A stretch of 64,000 nt of DNA from a candidate division WOR-3 bacterium (GCA_024653355.1 JANLFQ010000002.1:62001-126000); one strand, 5' to 3'. Counted from the stretch's first letter, positions 48,906 to 58,477 are shown. The notes: generated from the letters alone by a model not told the origin. Made by a program: numbers and translations.

Positions 48906-50405
48906 ATGCGGTCTCCATTGAGGCTGAAAAAGATTGGCGCCGGGCTTTTCGCGCTCATCACCATATCTGCTGCCGGGGTGAGAACTACAACCGACACCCT
49001 GCCCGCACCGATTATCAACCGCCACTCTTTTGAACTTCTGCTCAACAGCCGGTACTCGGTGCATAGCGGTTTTGAGGACAGCCTGCCTGAACAAATCCTT
49101 GCCAATGTGCTCTGGGCAATGGCACGCGTACCCTGCTCGGGCTCTTATCGGGAGTTCTATGTTGCCACCCGAGAAAATGTGTATCGCTATCAGCCGGCAA
49201 CACGCTCTTTGACCGTGCACCTTGCCGGCGACCATCGCTACTACTCCGGCTCGGCTTTTGAGATTGGCATCGCCACACCCCGGCACGAAGACGCCGGTAT
49301 GGCGATTCAGGCGGGCTTGATTGCCGCCACCGCGTTCCGGGACGAAACTGGCGGCAATGTTGTCTGCTGTCCGATGAAATGGGCGGCGGATTACGCCAAC
49401 AGCAACTGGCGACCAGACCATCCGATAATGCTGGTCAATCTATTTGGCAACGCACCGGCACGACATCTGGACTCAACCCGGGCGGCACTCTCTTCTGACT
49501 CCAGTTTGCCCGCCCCCATAACCAAAGGAACCGACACCTTTGAACTCGCATTGATGGAGTTAACCCAGGATTCGCTCTTTTCGTCCGGCAACCTTTCCAT
49601 TGAAACCATTTCCCAGTTACTATGGGCAGGTTATGGTGTTACTCCGCACACCACATCCAACAACCGTCAGGGTTTAACCGTGCCCAGTGCGGTCGCCGGC
49701 TACTTCCTCACCGGGAAAATTTACCTTGTCCGGGAAGAGGGTATTGAACGGTATCACAACCGGCTGCCGCCGGGTACCAACCTGACGACGCGCGACCATC
49801 GGCTGGAACGGCTCTTGACCGGTGACCGCCGCGCCGATTTGCGGCAGGCGGTAAGCCGGATTCCTTCAACCGCTCCTGCCTACATCGTTGTCTGTGTTGA
49901 CGACACCTCCTCTTATCGGACAATGGAAGAGGTGGGGTTTGTCGCCTTCAACCTTTTGATGCAGGCGCATATCCTCGGACTTTCCGCTTTCCTGACAATG
50001 CCCCTGACCCCGAGCGAAAGAAGCGCTATTCAGAACGCCCTGCTCTTGCCCTCAAACCATTATCCCGCACTGGTGTTCTCGGTTGGTGGCACCGCGGTTG
50101 GCATCCGGGAACGCCGCGCCCGAACCGAAACCATTCAAATTGTCCGTGCCCAGCCTGCGGTGCGGCGTGGTTATCTGCGTATCGAATATCTCCTGCATCA
50201 ACCCGGCATGGTGCGCGCCGAGGTCTTTGACCTTGTTGGCAGACCGGTGCGCACCCTGTTTGAAGAGCGCCAGACCCCGGGTTACCATTCAATCGTTTGG
50301 GACGGCACCGATGAAAACGGTCGTGTAGTACGCCGCGGCACCTATCTTATCGCCATCTCATCGAACGGTTTCGTAGCTCAACACAAGGTCAACTGGGCAA
50401 AGTAA
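48906..50405 (+). CDS. Secreted protein with two SagB/nitroreductase-like domains and a sorting domain
   Basis: The 499-aa protein has a signal peptide (residues 1-27). Two halves resemble the SagB/nitroreductase fold: one with ILANVLWAMARVPCSGSYREFYVAT (about 65-90) and EDAGMAIQAGLIAATAF, the second with TISQLLWAGYGVT (about 235), TVPSAVAGYFLTGKIYLV and the closing GFVAFNLLMQAHILGLSAF. A C-terminal FlgD/type IX-like Ig domain follows (VFDLVGRPVRTLFE, GTYLIAI). Nitroreductases normally bind FMN in the cytoplasm, so a secreted double-domain form is odd and may be non-catalytic. Coding is well supported; the fold call is by motif. Confidence 0.65.
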   Translation: MRSPLRLKKIGAGLFALITISAAGVRTTTDTLPAPIINRHSFELLLNSRYSVHSGFEDSLPEQILANVLWAMARVPCSGSYREFYVATRENVYRYQPATRSLTVHLAGDHRYYSGSAFEIGIATPRHEDAGMAIQAGLIAATAFRDETGGNVVCCPMKWAADYANSNWRPDHPIMLVNLFGNAPARHLDSTRAALSSDSSLPAPITKGTDTFELALMELTQDSLFSSGNLSIETISQLLWAGYGVTPHTTSNNRQGLTVPSAVAGYFLTGKIYLVREEGIERYHNRLPPGTNLTTRDHRLERLLTGDRRADLRQAVSRIPSTAPAYIVVCVDDTSSYRTMEEVGFVAFNLLMQAHILGLSAFLTMPLTPSERSAIQNALLLPSNHYPALVFSVGGTAVGIRERRARTETIQIVRAQPAVRRGYLRIEYLLHQPGMVRAEVFDLVGRPVRTLFEERQTPGYHSIVWDGTDENGRVVRRGTYLIAISSNGFVAQHKVNWAK

Positions 50406-50420
50406 TCCGAAAATTCGCTG

Positions 50421-50449
50421 TTGACAATTCGCTTGTCCCGTTTTAGAAT
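50421..50449 (+). promoter_or_regulatory. yebC-ruvCAB operon promoter
   Basis: TTGACA (50421-50426), 17-bp spacer, TAGAAT (50444-50449). It gives a leader of about 35 bases with AGGAGG before yebC. Confidence 0.7.
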
Positions 50450-50492
50450 ATGAAGGTGAAAATTTGTTTAACGCTGACCGCAGGAGGATATT

Positions 50493-51251
50493 ATGTCTGG
50501 CCATTCTAAATGGGCAACAATTAAGCATAAGAAGAGTAAGGCGGATGCTGCCCGGGGGCGCGCATTTTCCAAATTAATCCGGGAAATAACCACTGCCGCC
50601 CGTATCGGTGGTGGCGACATTGAAGCCAACCCCCGCCTGCGTAGCGCAGTTGAAGCCGCAAAAGCAATCAATATGCCCGCCGAGAACATTGAACGGGCGA
50701 TTAAACGGGGTACCGGGGAACTTCCGGGCGTAACTTATGAAGAGATTTTTTACGAAGGTTATGCACCAGGAGGCGTCGCGCTCCTTGTACGGGTTTTAAC
50801 CGACAACAAAAACCGCACCACCGCTGAAATCCGCCATGTGTTTGACAAGTACGGCGGGTCAATGGGCGCTGCCGGTTGCGTTGCCTGGCAGTTTAAGCCC
50901 AAAGGGCTCATCGTGATTGAGAAGGGTAAGGCGGACGAGGACACCGTCTTGTCGGTCGCGCTCGAAGCCGGTGCCGACGATGTTCAAACCGACTCTGCCG
51001 GCTATACCGTTGTCACTTCAGTAGAAAACTTTGAAGGGGTAAAGCGGCAGTTGAAGGCGGCAGGTATCGAATGGCTCAACGCCGAACTTACCCAGGTGGC
51101 AACCAACACCGTGCCCGTTTCGGAAGCAGATGCGCCCAAAGTTTTGAAACTGATTGAGATGCTTGAAGAGCTGGAAGAAGTCCAGCAGGTTTATGCCAAC
51201 TTCGACATCCCGGACGAGGTTCTCGAAAGAGTATCATCCGCCGGGAGTTAA
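50493..51251 (+). CDS. yebC: YebC/PmpR family protein
   Basis: This 252-aa protein opens SGHSKWATIKHKKSKADAARG with the family signature, followed by GGGDIEANPRLRSAVEAAKA and ALEAGADDVQ. YebC-type proteins act as transcriptional regulators and, as shown for some, help ribosomes pass stalling proline motifs. AGGAGG lies before the ATG. It is the first gene of the yebC-ruvC-ruvA-ruvB run, a common arrangement. Confidence 0.95.
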   Translation: MSGHSKWATIKHKKSKADAARGRAFSKLIREITTAARIGGGDIEANPRLRSAVEAAKAINMPAENIERAIKRGTGELPGVTYEEIFYEGYAPGGVALLVRVLTDNKNRTTAEIRHVFDKYGGSMGAAGCVAWQFKPKGLIVIEKGKADEDTVLSVALEAGADDVQTDSAGYTVVTSVENFEGVKRQLKAAGIEWLNAELTQVATNTVPVSEADAPKVLKLIEMLEELEEVQQVYANFDIPDEVLERVSSAGS

Positions 51252-51717
51252 ATTTAACCGCATCATCGGCATTGACCCGGGGTTGAGTGCCACCGGATAT
51301 GGTGTCCTTGAAAAGGGCAAGGTGCTTGGTTTTGGGGTGATAAGGACCGATGCTCGGGAATCAGTAGCCCAAAGGCTTGTCCAACTGGGAACCGAACTGG
51401 AACAGGTTCTGAACCGGTTTAAACCCTCCTGCTGCGCAATAGAAACCCTTTTTTTTAAAAACGGTGGCGCGCGTAGCGTCATTCTCTCTGCCCAATCGCG
51501 CGGGGTGCTTATGTTCATTTTAACCCAAAAGAAAATCCCGATTTTTGAACTCACCCCGGCAACGATAAAACTGGCGATAACCGGCTCAGGCCGGGCATCA
51601 AAGACCCAGTTGAACTTTATGGTGCGGAAGGTGTTAAAGATTGCGGGTGCGGTTCAGGAACATGCCGCGGATGCGCTTGCGGTTGCCTACTGCCTTCAAA
51701 ACCGACAGCCACGGTGA
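51193..51717 (+). CDS. ruvC: Holliday junction resolvase RuvC (start uncertain)
   Basis: RuvC motifs are clear: GIDPGLSATGYG with the first catalytic aspartate, the glutamate in AIETLFF, and the C-terminal HAADALAVAY with His and Asp. The enzyme cuts Holliday junctions symmetrically. The nearest ATG (51193) adds about 20 non-conserved residues and overlaps yebC by 59 bp. No ATG, GTG or TTG lies just before the expected opening (RIIGIDPG at about 51256), so the real start might be a rare ATC/ATT codon or the extended form. The stop overlaps the ruvA GTG. Confidence 0.88.
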   Translation: MPTSTSRTRFSKEYHPPGVKFNRIIGIDPGLSATGYGVLEKGKVLGFGVIRTDARESVAQRLVQLGTELEQVLNRFKPSCCAIETLFFKNGGARSVILSAQSRGVLMFILTQKKIPIFELTPATIKLAITGSGRASKTQLNFMVRKVLKIAGAVQEHAADALAVAYCLQNRQPR

Positions 51718-52292
51718 TTGCCCAGATTCAGGGTCAGTTAATCTCCAAAGAACCAACCCGGGTTGTTGTCAGTGTTGGTGGCATTGGGTTTGAACTCCTC
51801 GTCCCCCTTTCTACCTCACGCCAGTTGCCCAACTGTGGTGAACCGGTAACCCTTCTCGTTGTGTTTAAAATCGACCGCTCGGGTGTTCAACTGTACGGAT
51901 TTAGCACCCCGGAGGAGAAGGAGGTCTTTGAACTCCTGACCAGCGTAAAAGGGGTAGGACCAAAAGCGGCTTTAAACCTATTGTCCCGCTGGCCACCAGA
52001 AGAGATAACCACCGCAATCCGTCAGGGTAAGACTGAACTCCTCAGGTCCGCACCAGGAATCGGGCCCAAAAAGGTTGATGCCATACTCAAACGGTTTTCG
52101 GAAAGTGTCCCGGTCGGAGTTGCGACACCGGCTGACCTGTGCAAACCAACAACCATCGCCGATGCGTTGAACGCCCTTGTTTCCCTTGGCTTAACCCGGA
52201 AAGAGGCACAGGAAAGGCTTAATAAACTAAAAATCACGCCCGAAATGAACCTCCAGGACATCTTGAAACAGGCGCTTGCCCAGAAAGGTTAA
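51714..52292 (+). CDS. ruvA: Holliday junction branch migration protein RuvA
   Basis: This 192-aa protein has the OB-fold N-terminal domain (residues 1-62), the helix-hairpin-helix core with [16 protein letters not shown] and [16 protein letters not shown], and the small C-terminal domain contacting RuvB ([16 protein letters not shown]). It binds Holliday junctions and guides RuvB. The GTG start overlaps the ruvC stop by four bases. Confidence 0.95.
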   Translation: MIAQIQGQLISKEPTRVVVSVGGIGFELLVPLSTSRQLPNCGEPVTLLVVFKIDRSGVQLYGFSTPEEKEVFELLTSVKGVGPKAALNLLSRWPPEEITTAIRQGKTELLRSAPGIGPKKVDAILKRFSESVPVGVATPADLCKPTTIADALNALVSLGLTRKEAQERLNKLKITPEMNLQDILKQALAQKG

Positions 52293-52296
52293 AACT

Positions 52297-53328
52297 ATGC
52301 CCCGGGTTGAAAGGCTGTCTTCACCCCATCCGCTGCGGGGTGAGGATGCAATCGAAGAAAGTTTAAGACCAAGGAGTTTAAACGAGTTTATTGGCCAGAA
52401 CCGGCTGAAAGACAACCTCAGGGTGTTCATTCAGGCGGCAAAACTGCGCCAAGAACCGCTCGAACATGTCCTTTTGTCTGGACCACCAGGTCTGGGGAAA
52501 ACAACGCTTGCCCACATCCTTGCCTATGAACTGGGCGGCGCAATTCACTGCTCATCCGGACCGGTGCTGGAAAGGCCCATTGACCTCGCCGGGATTTTAA
52601 CCCGTCTTAACCGGGGTGACATCCTGTTTATCGATGAAATCCATCGGACAACAAAAGCGGTTGAGGAGTTTCTTTATCCGGCACTGGAAGATTTTGCTAT
52701 CGACATACTGCTGGATAAAGGTCCTGGTGCCCGCTCGGAAAGGATTGCTCTGGAAGGGTTTACGCTTGTCGGCGCCACCACCCGGACCGGACTTTTAACC
52801 GCACCCTTACGCTCCCGGTTTGGCATCATCCTCCGGCTGGATTACTACCCGGCCGATGAGTTGTGCGCCATCGTCCATCGCAGCGCCCGGATTCTGCGGA
52901 TTGATATCGAGGCGGACGGTGCAAAAGAGATTGCCGCCCGTGCCCGAGGTACCCCAAGAATCGCCAATAGGCTTTTGCGCCGGGTCAGGGACTTCGCCCA
53001 GGTCCAGGGCAAAAAAGAGATTGATAAGGAGATTGTTCAGTTCGCCCTAAACCAGCTGGAGGTGGACTCGCGCGGTCTCGATGAAATGGATAAGAAAATC
53101 CTTTTAACCGTAATCGACAAATTCAATGGCGGACCGGTTGGCATCACCTCAATATCCGCCGCTGTTAGCGAAGACCCGGGAACCATTGAAGAGGTTTATG
53201 AGCCCTATTTACTCCAGCAGGGGTTTATCCAGCGCACCCCAAGAGGCAGAGTTGCAACGCCTTTGGCTTACCAGCACTTTGGCAGAAAACCGCCCTCAGG
53301 AACCCAACCAACGCTTGGGTTTGACTGA
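52297..53328 (+). CDS. ruvB: Holliday junction DNA helicase RuvB
   Basis: From ATG 52297 the protein is 343 aa. It shows [12 protein letters not shown], Walker A GPPGLGKT, Walker B ILFIDEIH, sensor [17 protein letters not shown] and the C-terminal winged-helix [13 protein letters not shown]. RuvB is the hexameric AAA+ motor of branch migration with RuvA. An upstream TTG in frame within ruvA is less likely because AAAGG lies before the ATG. Confidence 0.96.
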   Translation: MPRVERLSSPHPLRGEDAIEESLRPRSLNEFIGQNRLKDNLRVFIQAAKLRQEPLEHVLLSGPPGLGKTTLAHILAYELGGAIHCSSGPVLERPIDLAGILTRLNRGDILFIDEIHRTTKAVEEFLYPALEDFAIDILLDKGPGARSERIALEGFTLVGATTRTGLLTAPLRSRFGIILRLDYYPADELCAIVHRSARILRIDIEADGAKEIAARARGTPRIANRLLRRVRDFAQVQGKKEIDKEIVQFALNQLEVDSRGLDEMDKKILLTVIDKFNGGPVGITSISAAVSEDPGTIEEVYEPYLLQQGFIQRTPRGRVATPLAYQHFGRKPPSGTQPTLGFD

Positions 53329-53383
53329 GTTCTGTTGTATAACTATATATAAATAAACAACTTATAAAATTGGCAGGAATTTC

Positions 53384-53420
53384 TTGACAGACAACCTCAT
53401 GCCGGTAATCATTTTATCCT
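53384..53420 (+). promoter_or_regulatory. Promoter of the 3D-domain gene, leaderless-type
   Basis: TTGACA (53384-53389), 17-bp spacer, AATCAT (53407-53412), eight bases to the ATG at 53421. Confidence 0.45.
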
Positions 53421-54065
53421 ATGAATCGGTGGGCGATTTTCGCCTTTTTTCTTGTCTCGGGCTGCCTTGGTCCCCGGGTCCAGAATGTTTATCTGGACCC
53501 GGTTCGGCAACTGCCGCCCGCCTGGCTTTTCTCCGGGGTTGGACCCGAGCAGGATGTAAAAACCGCCCGCTACCTTGGCAAATTCAAAATCACATATTAT
53601 TGGGTGGTGGAAGAAAAGGACTACCCGAGTAGCCGATCCGTTCCTTTATACACCACGGACGGTTCGCTTCTCGGTAGATTTTCCGCCTCATTTGTAAATG
53701 ACTTTAAAACCGAATCAGCTGCCCGGCTCAAGGACGGCACCTGTCTCAGTTACTTAAAAAAGCAGAATCGAGCTCAAGTGGTAAAAAAATTTCTGGGCCA
53801 CGGCGGATACACACTTACAGAACTCAAGTCTGTCGCAGTTGACCCCAAGGTAATTCCTCTTGGCTCAACAATTTACATCCCCCAGGCAGAGAATGTCGTT
53901 GTTGAAGGTAAACGCCTGAACGGTATCTTTTATGCCCATGATATCGGCAGCGCGGTAGACGGCAAGCACATCGACATCTTTATCGGTAAAAAATCAAATA
54001 TGGCGGCATTTGCGTCAGCGGGGCTGAAAAGTTCTGGTAGCGTCGATGTCTACATTCTTGAATAA
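53421..54065 (+). CDS. Lipoprotein with 3D (MltA C-terminal-like) domain
   Basis: This 214-aa protein has a signal peptide ending in a lipobox (FLVSGC, cysteine 15). The C-terminal half carries the 3D pattern VAVDPKVIPLGSTIYIP, then FYAHDIGSAVDGKHIDIFIG with the three conserved aspartates. 3D domains occur in lytic transglycosylases and resuscitation-promoting-factor-like cell wall enzymes. It probably sits in the envelope and acts on peptidoglycan. The last 51 bp overlap the end of the convergent deacetylase gene. Confidence 0.85.
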   Translation: MNRWAIFAFFLVSGCLGPRVQNVYLDPVRQLPPAWLFSGVGPEQDVKTARYLGKFKITYYWVVEEKDYPSSRSVPLYTTDGSLLGRFSASFVNDFKTESAARLKDGTCLSYLKKQNRAQVVKKFLGHGGYTLTELKSVAVDPKVIPLGSTIYIPQAENVVVEGKRLNGIFYAHDIGSAVDGKHIDIFIGKKSNMAAFASAGLKSSGSVDVYILE

Positions 54066-54908
54066 AGAGTCGCTGAATAGCAAATCGTTTGCCGGCTTGA
54101 TTTCCGATATCAACTTCGCAACCACCTCCCGCCGCCAATCATAATAAAGGTCGGCAATTGTAACCGTCTTTGCCCCTTCTTGGTACAGCCAATCTAAGAA
54201 GTCGGCAAAATCTTTCGCCCGCCATTCGGTAAAAAATTGGGGCTGGTCCACAATCCGGTGCAGAAGGATGATTGAAACCCGGTGGCTCTTAACATAATTC
54301 TTTGCCGCCGCAAGAGATATCTCTTTCCGCAGTTCGAATTCGGGCAACCGGTAAGGGTCCAGCCAGAAGTTAACATCGCCGGAACGCACTGCCCGGGCAG
54401 CCCGATAGCCGGCACGTTTTACGAACCGCCGCACCCTCTCGTCCATATCCCCGTAAGGGTAAACAAATGTAATAACCGGCACCCCGAAAAGTGACTCAAG
54501 TATAATCCGGGACCGGTAAATCTCCTGCCATGCCCGGGAACTGTCCAGCCTCGTTAGCCAGGGATGGGAAAGGGTATGGCTTGCCACCTCAATGCCGCAG
54601 GAGTCAATCATCTCCTTTATCTCCCCCCGCGTCAGGTAGTAAGGAGTTCCACCCGGGTAATAGTTAACACCCTGCCCGGTAAGCGTGTTCACAATCACTG
54701 CGAGCGTGGCGGTCATCCGGTACCGTTTAAGCAAAGGGTATACCTTTTGATAAACCGAACGGTGGCCATCGTCGATTGAAAGTACCACATAATGACCGGC
54801 AAGCGATTTTTCAACCCCGAGCGTATCATTAAATGAAGGCTCAAACTGCGGTTGTTGCCCATCACCATCAATTGTCACCGTTAAAAAGAGGGCAATTAAA
54901 AGGGCCAT
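54015..54908 (-). CDS. Polysaccharide deacetylase family protein
   Basis: This 297-aa protein has a hydrophobic N-terminus (signal peptide) and the NodB pattern: VLSIDDGHRSVYQ with the metal-binding Asp pair, ASHTLSHPWL with the histidine motif, and FVYPYGDMDERV. Such enzymes remove acetyl groups from extracellular or peptidoglycan glycans. It overlaps the 3D-domain gene tail-to-tail and shares a divergent promoter region with nadE. Substrate unknown. Confidence 0.88.
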   Translation of the reverse strand: MALLIALFLTVTIDGDGQQPQFEPSFNDTLGVEKSLAGHYVVLSIDDGHRSVYQKVYPLLKRYRMTATLAVIVNTLTGQGVNYYPGGTPYYLTRGEIKEMIDSCGIEVASHTLSHPWLTRLDSSRAWQEIYRSRIILESLFGVPVITFVYPYGDMDERVRRFVKRAGYRAARAVRSGDVNFWLDPYRLPEFELRKEISLAAAKNYVKSHRVSIILLHRIVDQPQFFTEWRAKDFADFLDWLYQEGAKTVTIADLYYDWRREVVAKLISEIKPANDLLFSDSLFKNVDIDATRTFQPR

Positions 54909-54942
54909 TTTAATATATTAGACCATTAAGACTGGTTGACAA
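54909..54942 (-). promoter_or_regulatory. Deacetylase gene promoter, leaderless-type
   Basis: TTGTCA (54937-54942 on minus), 16-bp spacer, TAATAT (54915-54920), six bases to the ATG at 54908. Its -35 coincides with a TTGACA on the plus strand (54936-54941) that faces nadE. Confidence 0.5.
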
Positions 54943-54974
54943 GTGCGGACCATTTGGCAAACTATATCCGCGGT
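54936..54974 (+). promoter_or_regulatory. nadE promoter region
   Basis: TATATC (54963-54968) lies six bases from the nadE ATG, fitting a leaderless start, but the only good -35 (TTGACA 54936-54941) is 21 bp from it. The promoter is therefore weak or unusual in spacing. Confidence 0.35.
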
Positions 54975-56645
54975 ATGAAGATCGCCCTTGCCCAGCTCAA
55001 TCCGACCGTCGGTGACCTGAAGGGTAATCTCGACCTGTTGCGCCGGGTTCTGGAAAGGGTTGCGCCAGAAAACCCGGACCTCGTGGTCTTTCCTGAGATG
55101 TTTTTAACCGGCTATCCGCCTCGTGATATGCTCAACCGCACCTGGTTTGTTAGCGCAACCCAGCAGGCGCTGGCCGGGGTTAGAGAAATTTCCCATCGCT
55201 GTCGCGCCGGCATCATCATCGGCGCGATTACACCCTCGCCGCAAACTTTCAGCCGGGGGCTCCACAACACCGCATTGCTTTTCGCTCACGGTAAAGAGTT
55301 GTTCCGACAGGCAAAATCGCTTTTGCCGTTTTACGATGTGTTTGATGAAGCGCGCTACTTTGACCCCGCACCCGAAATCCGGCTCGTTCGTTTCCAAGAA
55401 ATGACACTGGGTATCTCTATCTGTGAAGATGCCTGGAACCCAGCTGACCTCTCCGCGGAAAACCGCAAGCGACTCTGGGGTAGAAAAATTTACCATTTAG
55501 ACCCGATTGCGGTCCAGGCACAGGCCGGCGCTGACCTGTTCATAAATATCGCCGCCTCTCCTTTCTGGCGTGGTAAACAGGCGCTGCGCGCCGAGCTTGC
55601 TCGTGCCCACATTTCAAAACATCGTCGCCCCTTTGTCTTTGTAAATATGGTCGGGGCGAACGACGAACTGGTCTTTGACGGTGGTTCGTTTGTGTTTGAC
55701 CAGAACCTTAAACCGCTCACGGTGCTTCCCTGGTTTGAGGAAAAGGTTGTTGTTGTGGACCTTAAAAACACCCCGGGAAGTGAAGTTAGCTATCAACCAC
55801 CAGCCGAAGTGGAGTCGATTTATCAGGCTTTAACCCTTGGGGTCCGGGATTATGTCCACAAGTGTGGGTTTAAAAAGGTTGTTTTGGGGCTTTCCGGGGG
55901 CATCGATTCTGCGGTTGTCTGCTGTATTGCGGTTGCGGCACTGGGCAAAGACAATGTGTTTGGTGTCACAATGCCGGGGCCGTTTTCCACGCCGGGTAGT
56001 ATCACCGACTCCGAACAACTCGCCAGAAACCTTGATATCCAATTTGCCACTATCCCGATCACCCCGATTTATCAGGCTTACCTTGATACCTTGCAACCGA
56101 ATTTTACCGGTTGCCAGCCCGATGTCACCGAAGAGAACATCCAGGCGCGCATCCGGGGAAACATCCTGATGGCGCTCTCCAATAAATTCGGCTATCTCGT
56201 GTTAACAACCGGTAACAAAAGTGAACTGGCGGTGGGCTACTGCACCCTTTACGGCGATATGAGTGGTGGCATTGCGGTGCTGGGCGACGTGCCGAAAACC
56301 ACCGTTTACGAACTTGCCCGCTTTATCAACCGGAAAAAGGAACTCATCCCAAAAGCGATAATCGAAAAACCGCCTTCTGCCGAACTGCGGCCAAACCAGA
56401 AAGACCAGGACACCCTTCCGCCTTATGAAATTCTTGATGGTATCATCGCCCGCTACATCGATGAGGAGCTGTCACCCGAAGAAATTGTTCAGCAGGGGTT
56501 TAATCCGGAAACGGTAAAATGGGTGGTAGAACAGATTGAGCGCAACGAGTACAAGAGGCGTCAGGCACCACCGGTTATCAAGGTCACAACCCGGGCGTTT
56601 GGCACCGGTCGGCGTTATCCAATCGCCGCCCGTTTCCGTTATTGA
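54975..56645 (+). CDS. nadE: NAD+ synthase (glutamine-hydrolysing)
   Basis: From ATG 54975 this 556-aa protein joins an N-terminal nitrilase-fold glutaminase (catalytic Glu in FPEMFLTGYP, Lys in the FRQAKSLLPFYDVFDEARYF segment, Cys in SICEDAWN) to a C-terminal NAD synthase with the P-loop GLSGGIDSAV, TTGNKSELAVGYCTLYGDMSGG and KPPSAELRPNQKDQD. It amidates nicotinic acid adenine dinucleotide to NAD+ using glutamine. A TTG at 54936 is in frame but lies in the promoter; the ATG opens the conserved MKIALAQLN start. Confidence 0.96.
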   Translation: MKIALAQLNPTVGDLKGNLDLLRRVLERVAPENPDLVVFPEMFLTGYPPRDMLNRTWFVSATQQALAGVREISHRCRAGIIIGAITPSPQTFSRGLHNTALLFAHGKELFRQAKSLLPFYDVFDEARYFDPAPEIRLVRFQEMTLGISICEDAWNPADLSAENRKRLWGRKIYHLDPIAVQAQAGADLFINIAASPFWRGKQALRAELARAHISKHRRPFVFVNMVGANDELVFDGGSFVFDQNLKPLTVLPWFEEKVVVVDLKNTPGSEVSYQPPAEVESIYQALTLGVRDYVHKCGFKKVVLGLSGGIDSAVVCCIAVAALGKDNVFGVTMPGPFSTPGSITDSEQLARNLDIQFATIPITPIYQAYLDTLQPNFTGCQPDVTEENIQARIRGNILMALSNKFGYLVLTTGNKSELAVGYCTLYGDMSGGIAVLGDVPKTTVYELARFINRKKELIPKAIIEKPPSAELRPNQKDQDTLPPYEILDGIIARYIDEELSPEEIVQQGFNPETVKWVVEQIERNEYKRRQAPPVIKVTTRAFGTGRRYPIAARFRY

Positions 56646-56668
56646 CCTTCTTTTTTCTCTCTCTCTCT

Positions 56669-58477
56669 TTATTGTTTTTTCTCTTCCAACGGCGTCTGGC
56701 GATACAGAACCTCTGCCCCGGCACTATCACCAATAAGATAAAGTATATTAACCAGCCGCATTAATTCACCAGCGGAACTGGTAACTTTTGCCCGGCGATA
56801 GACAATCTGCCGGCAACTGTCTTCCCAGTTAGGAAAGTTTTGTTTTAACCGGCTCAACTCATGCTCGGCAGCGGCGTTTTCACCCGTTAGCCCGAACACC
56901 AGTCCCGCACCCAAGATTGCTTGGGGCAGAGTTGAATCCAAAACCTGTGCCCGCTGAAATGCGGCAAGCGCACTGTCCAGCTGTCCGCTGTATAAAAATA
57001 CAAACCCCAAATCGGTCAGAATCCGGGGCGAATCGGGCTCGAGTTCGTTTGCCAGTCTAAGATGATGAATCGCGCGCCGATGGTCTCCCTTTTCGCTGTA
57101 AAGATTGGCAATGTTTATGTGTGCCGGCACAAAACCCTGGTCAATTAAAATCGCTCGTTTGTACAGGCTAATTGCCGAATCGGGTATCTGGCCCTGGAAC
57201 GCGCGGGCAAGTCCGAAATAACCAACTGGTGCCTGAGGTGCCTCTTTAATCATCGCGAAAAAAAGCGCTTTTTCATTGCGCCACACCGGTAGCCGGTAAA
57301 GACAGTTCAGGACAAAAAGCCCGGCAAGCGCCACCAATCCAAAACCAACCACCCGTCTTACTGCGTGCTGGGCAACCAGCAATCGCGCCCCAAGGGAAAT
57401 CACCAGCACCACCAGTCCAAACGAAGGAAGAAAAAGCAACCTTTCGGTGGCTTGAACTCCAATTGGATAGACATTGCACACCGGCAACAAGAAAATGATT
57501 GCCCAGAAATAGCCCCAAAGCGCAACCCGGAAACGCCGGCGTATTGCCGCCAGCGGTGTTACCAGGGCAAACAACATCGCATAAATTAAAAGCGGCGTAA
57601 GTTTCAAAAATCCAGGGTCCAGCGGGATTTTAACCCGATGTTCAAACGGCAAAAAGAACATCCGGATATACAACCCAAAGGTGTTGGCGATATTGAAAAA
57701 ATTAACCCCCGCGCCGTCGGTGGGCAATGGCAGCGCCTGATTGAATATCTGGTGGCGCAAGCCCAGATAGCCAGCCCCGATTAGAAACAGGGTCAAAAGA
57801 ACAAGCCAGAACCCTCGGGGCATTCGGCCCTGGATTAAAAATGGTGTCCAGACAACTAAAAGCGGAAACAAAAACGCCGACTCTTTGCTCAAAAGCGCCA
57901 GTCCATAACCTAAAGGAATGACCAGCCACCAGCGCCAGTTTCGTTTACGCAAAGACCGGAGCAGGGCAAAGCCGGCAAAACCCAAGAACAGTGTTACCAG
58001 AAGGTCGCTTCTCCCTGAGACATAGGCAATCGCCTCGGTATGGTTAGGGTGCGTTGCAAAGAGCAGTCCGGCAATACCTGCCCAAACCGCGGAGTGGAGT
58101 AGTTCCCACACAACCAGCACCACGAGGACCGCTGAACCAGCGCCCAAAATCACATTGACAAGGTGAAAATACCAGGGCTTGATTCCGGCGATTTTTTGGT
58201 CCAGCCAGAATGAGAGACTGGTTACGGGTCGATAATAAGGAAGGACCGCTGCCGGCTCCTGCTCGGCTCGGGTACCCGCCCAAAAATCGCGGCTAAAGAT
58301 GTCCTTTATTCCTGAATGCGCCAGAACCGTGTTGTTGACAATCAACGAATTGTCATCCCACACAAATTCGTAACTCAAAGTTGGCAAGTAAACGACAACC
58401 GCAACCACAGCAACCGCCAGCGATATCAACGCCACACCCTTGCGGGTGCGCAAGCGGTCGGCAAAAGAGTCTGCCAC
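56669..58477 (-). CDS. TMTC-like multi-pass membrane protein with TPR domain
   Basis: The 602-aa protein (GTG start) has about ten membrane helices and then five or so TPR units (residues about 415-590, FVPAHINIANLYSEKGDHRRA and similar). The N-terminal part shows YEFVWDDNSLI and HPNHTEAIAYVSGRSDLL, the luminal motifs of GT-C transferases of the TMTC O-mannosyltransferase type. The donor would be a lipid-linked mannose, by family knowledge. A promoter TTGACA-17-CAAACT with nine bases to GTG suggests a leaderless mRNA. Function is inferred, not shown. Confidence 0.75.
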   Translation of the reverse strand: MADSFADRLRTRKGVALISLAVAVVAVVVYLPTLSYEFVWDDNSLIVNNTVLAHSGIKDIFSRDFWAGTRAEQEPAAVLPYYRPVTSLSFWLDQKIAGIKPWYFHLVNVILGAGSAVLVVLVVWELLHSAVWAGIAGLLFATHPNHTEAIAYVSGRSDLLVTLFLGFAGFALLRSLRKRNWRWWLVIPLGYGLALLSKESAFLFPLLVVWTPFLIQGRMPRGFWLVLLTLFLIGAGYLGLRHQIFNQALPLPTDGAGVNFFNIANTFGLYIRMFFLPFEHRVKIPLDPGFLKLTPLLIYAMLFALVTPLAAIRRRFRVALWGYFWAIIFLLPVCNVYPIGVQATERLLFLPSFGLVVLVISLGARLLVAQHAVRRVVGFGLVALAGLFVLNCLYRLPVWRNEKALFFAMIKEAPQAPVGYFGLARAFQGQIPDSAISLYKRAILIDQGFVPAHINIANLYSEKGDHRRAIHHLRLANELEPDSPRILTDLGFVFLYSGQLDSALAAFQRAQVLDSTLPQAILGAGLVFGLTGENAAAEHELSRLKQNFPNWEDSCRQIVYRRAKVTSSAGELMRLVNILYLIGDSAGAEVLYRQTPLEEKKQ

